A stretch of DNA of 64,000 nt, taken from Actinomycetota bacterium (GTDB taxonomy: Bacteria > Actinomycetota > Thermoleophilia > Gaiellales > Gaiellaceae). The DNA lies in the NCBI GenBank assembly GCA_003139545.1, contig PLJC01000015.1, positions 144,599-208,598 of the forward strand, given 5' to 3'. The position numbers and the translations under genes are program-made. Position 1 is the stretch's first letter, and each line of letters starts with the position of its first letter. Below, one piece after another: positions 62,743-64,000 of the stretch. The notes beneath the pieces are model-generated. The model was not told the origin of the DNA. It made no database searches and worked only from the letters and a program-made list of their open reading frames with translations.

Positions 62743-63112
62743 CGAACGCCGGGTCGAGCGGAACTGCCGTGACCTCGGCCAAACGCCCGTCGGCGAAGCG
62801 AATGACGAGCGCCTGATCGATGTCGAGGTCGATTCCGTTTCGCGTGCCCGACGCGCGATACACGGCGAGACCCCACTCGTCGTCGGCCACCACGGTGTGT
62901 AGACGACTGCGGTACGTCCCGTCCGTCTCCGTGCCCGTTCGGCGGAGGAACTCGACCACGTCGCGCGGGCCGTGGTACTCGCCGCTCATGATCGTGTCGC
63001 CGGGGACGCGCCAGACGACGTCGCGGGTGAACGCGGCGGCGATGACCTTGGGATCGCGGCCGAACGCATCGAACAACCTCCGCGTGAGCGCAGCATTCGG
63101 GTGCTCGCTCAA
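62726..63112 (-). CDS. SnoaL-like / NTF2-fold protein
   Basis: A 128-residue protein from TTG 63112, which overlaps the ANTAR gene stop (TTGA). The pattern (NAALTRRLFDAFGRDPKVIAAAFTRDVVWRVPGDTIMSGEYHGPRDVVEFLRRT, DLDIDQALVIRFADGRLAEVTAVPLDPAFDAFWA) is a cone-shaped alpha+beta barrel as in SnoaL polyketide cyclases and ketosteroid isomerase-like proteins. The pocket residues are not diagnostic; it may be enzyme or ligand-binding protein. Confidence 0.75.
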   Translation of the reverse strand: MSEHPNAALTRRLFDAFGRDPKVIAAAFTRDVVWRVPGDTIMSGEYHGPRDVVEFLRRTGTETDGTYRSRLHTVVADDEWGLAVYRASGTRNGIDLDIDQALVIRFADGRLAEVTAVPLDPAFDAFWA

Positions 63113-63681
63113 CTCTCGGCCCCGAGCGTCGCCACGACGGCTTCCGCGATCACCTTCAAGGGCCGCCCCGACACCTGGCTTGCCTTGCGCAGCCGGGCGA
63201 ACGCGTCCTGCTCGGAGAGATGCTCCTTCTCCATGAGGAGGCCCTTTGCCCGCTCGATCACCTTGCGCGAGGCGAGCGCCTCGGCGAGCGACTCCGCTTC
63301 CTCGCGCACCGCTTGCAGCTCGTCGTGGCGGGCGCGCGCGGCCGCGATCGCCGGCAGGAGGTCCTGCTCGCGGAACGGCTTCACGAGATAGCCGAACACC
63401 CCCGCCTCCACAGCGCGGGACACGAGCTCCTCCTGGCCGTAGGCGGTGAGCATGACGATGGGGATGGGCCGCTCCTCCAGGATTCGGCGCGCGGCCTCGA
63501 TCCCGTCCACATTCGGCATCTTCACGTCCATGATCGCGAGGTCGGGCTCCTCGGATCGCGCAAGCGCGACCGCCTCCTCGCCGTCGCGCGCCTCGGCGCA
63601 TACGTCGAAGCCGGCGCGAACGAGCATCTCCTTGAGGTCGAGACGAATGATCGTCTCGTCTTCCGCGACCAAAATTCTCAT
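63109..63681 (-). CDS. ANTAR-domain response regulator
   Basis: A 190-residue regulator with an N-terminal receiver domain (AEDET at 6-10, phospho-acceptor Asp52 in LAIMDVKMPNVDG, LTAYGQE, VKPFREQD) and a C-terminal ANTAR RNA-binding domain (SRKVIERAKGLLMEKEHLSEQDAFARLRKASQVSGRPLKVIAEAVV). ANTAR proteins prevent transcription termination by binding dual hairpins in leader RNAs. ATG 63681 starts it. No kinase is adjacent; many actinobacteria have an orphan regulator of this type with a remote histidine kinase. The SnoaL-like gene downstream is coupled. Confidence 0.94.
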   Translation of the reverse strand: MRILVAEDETIIRLDLKEMLVRAGFDVCAEARDGEEAVALARSEEPDLAIMDVKMPNVDGIEAARRILEERPIPIVMLTAYGQEELVSRAVEAGVFGYLVKPFREQDLLPAIAAARARHDELQAVREEAESLAEALASRKVIERAKGLLMEKEHLSEQDAFARLRKASQVSGRPLKVIAEAVVATLGAES

Positions 63682-63838
63682 GCGGCCATCGTCGCATTGC
63701 GAAGCCGGATGCCGCTGAAGTCGAGCGGCGATTCGCCACCAAGCTGGGACGGACAGGTGACGGTTTCCCTCGTAGCCTGACGGCTGGTGGGGTGGGAGAG
63801 GGAGCACCCACTTCTCGCGCGTGTACCTAGAAGCGTCG

Positions 63839-64000
63839 TCACGCGGCAAAGCCTCGCAGCACGGCGGCCGGCTCCGGCCAGTGCATGAGATCGGCTGCAT
63901 CGGTCGCGGTGCACCACCGGTAGTCGTCGTGCTCCCAGTCGAGCTCGGGCTCCCACTCATCCGGTGCGTCGACGAGGAAGCATTCGACCGTGATGCCGCC
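63839..64000 (-). CDS. Nudix hydrolase-like protein, C-terminal part
   Basis: The C-terminal 53 residues of a gene that starts beyond the window. GGITVECFLVDAPDEWEPELDWEHDDYRWCTATDAADLM resembles the strand and Trp-rich end of dATP-pyrophosphohydrolase-type Nudix enzymes (WEPELDWEHDDYRW). The Nudix box itself is off the edge, so the assignment is moderate. The 157 bases between its stop and the ANTAR start contain no gene; a short inverted repeat (GTGGG at 63792-63796 with CCCAC at 63807-63811) could act as a terminator. Confidence 0.6.
   Translation of the reverse strand, partial: GGITVECFLVDAPDEWEPELDWEHDDYRWCTATDAADLMHWPEPAAVLRGFAA

Noticed and set aside
1-64000. tRNA, rRNA, IS elements, prophage or CRISPR
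   Set aside because: No clover-leaf patterns, transposase motifs, integrase or repeat-spacer arrays were seen on either strand; a tool-based search (tRNAscan, IS database, CRISPR finder) would be needed to confirm absence.

Overview
High-GC chromosomal DNA with dense, translationally coupled genes, many GTG or TTG starts, and ORF ends that often overlap by 1-4 bases. An actinobacterial lineage is likely: separate GlgE, TreS and maltokinase, OpcA beside Zwf, an ANTAR response regulator, and SenX3/RegX3-like phosphate signalling. The signal-peptide style of the small secreted protein at 6786 and the fused-cytochrome CtaC suggest class Thermoleophilia (Gaiellales/Solirubrobacterales), but this is inference; no rRNA or marker phylogeny is present. 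I saw no tRNA, rRNA, insertion sequence, prophage or CRISPR array. No gene-free stretch exceeds about 160 bases.

Layout. 1-9.5 kb: mixed accessory genes, including a secreted beta-helix protein cut by the window edge, a glycosyltransferase-like protein, a methyltransferase, a DUF2252 protein, small secreted proteins, purine nucleoside phosphorylase and a PAS-LuxR regulator. 9.5-14 kb: a cyclase-AAA ATPase signalling protein, a DUF4242 protein and an OmpR/HK two-component pair. 14-26 kb: glycogen/trehalose metabolism, with a coupled glgE-treS-mak-glgB operon, then ggt and glgX, and divergent malQ. 26-40 kb: a phosphate, polyphosphate and arsenate island: CYTH-CHAD protein, Nudix hydrolase, ppx, ppk, uppP, phoU, pstSCAB, an aquaporin-arsC-arsR arsenic module, and a divergent histidine kinase/response regulator pair resembling SenX3-RegX3/PhoR-PhoP. 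40-45 kb: RimK-like ATP-grasp ligase, then ctaC-ctaD-ctaB plus a 38-residue membrane peptide. 45-52 kb: large secreted proteins, an amidase, a CpsB-type PHP phosphatase and a GH5 hydrolase. 52-60.4 kb: a complete pentose phosphate operon tkt-rpiB-tal-pgi-gnd-zwf-opcA. 60.4-64 kb: ABC-F ATPase, GNAT, SnoaL-like protein, ANTAR regulator and the end of a Nudix gene.

The most interesting pattern is regulatory. Five promoter regions in the phosphate island carry hexamers repeated at exactly 11-bp spacing and resembling actinobacterial PHO boxes (TTCACC/GTAACC-like). They lie between the kinase and regulator genes, between phoU and pstS, and upstream of ppk, ppx and the CYTH-CHAD gene. I infer a local Pho regulon joining Pi uptake, polyphosphate synthesis, breakdown and binding, with arsenate detoxification placed directly beside the phosphate transporter.
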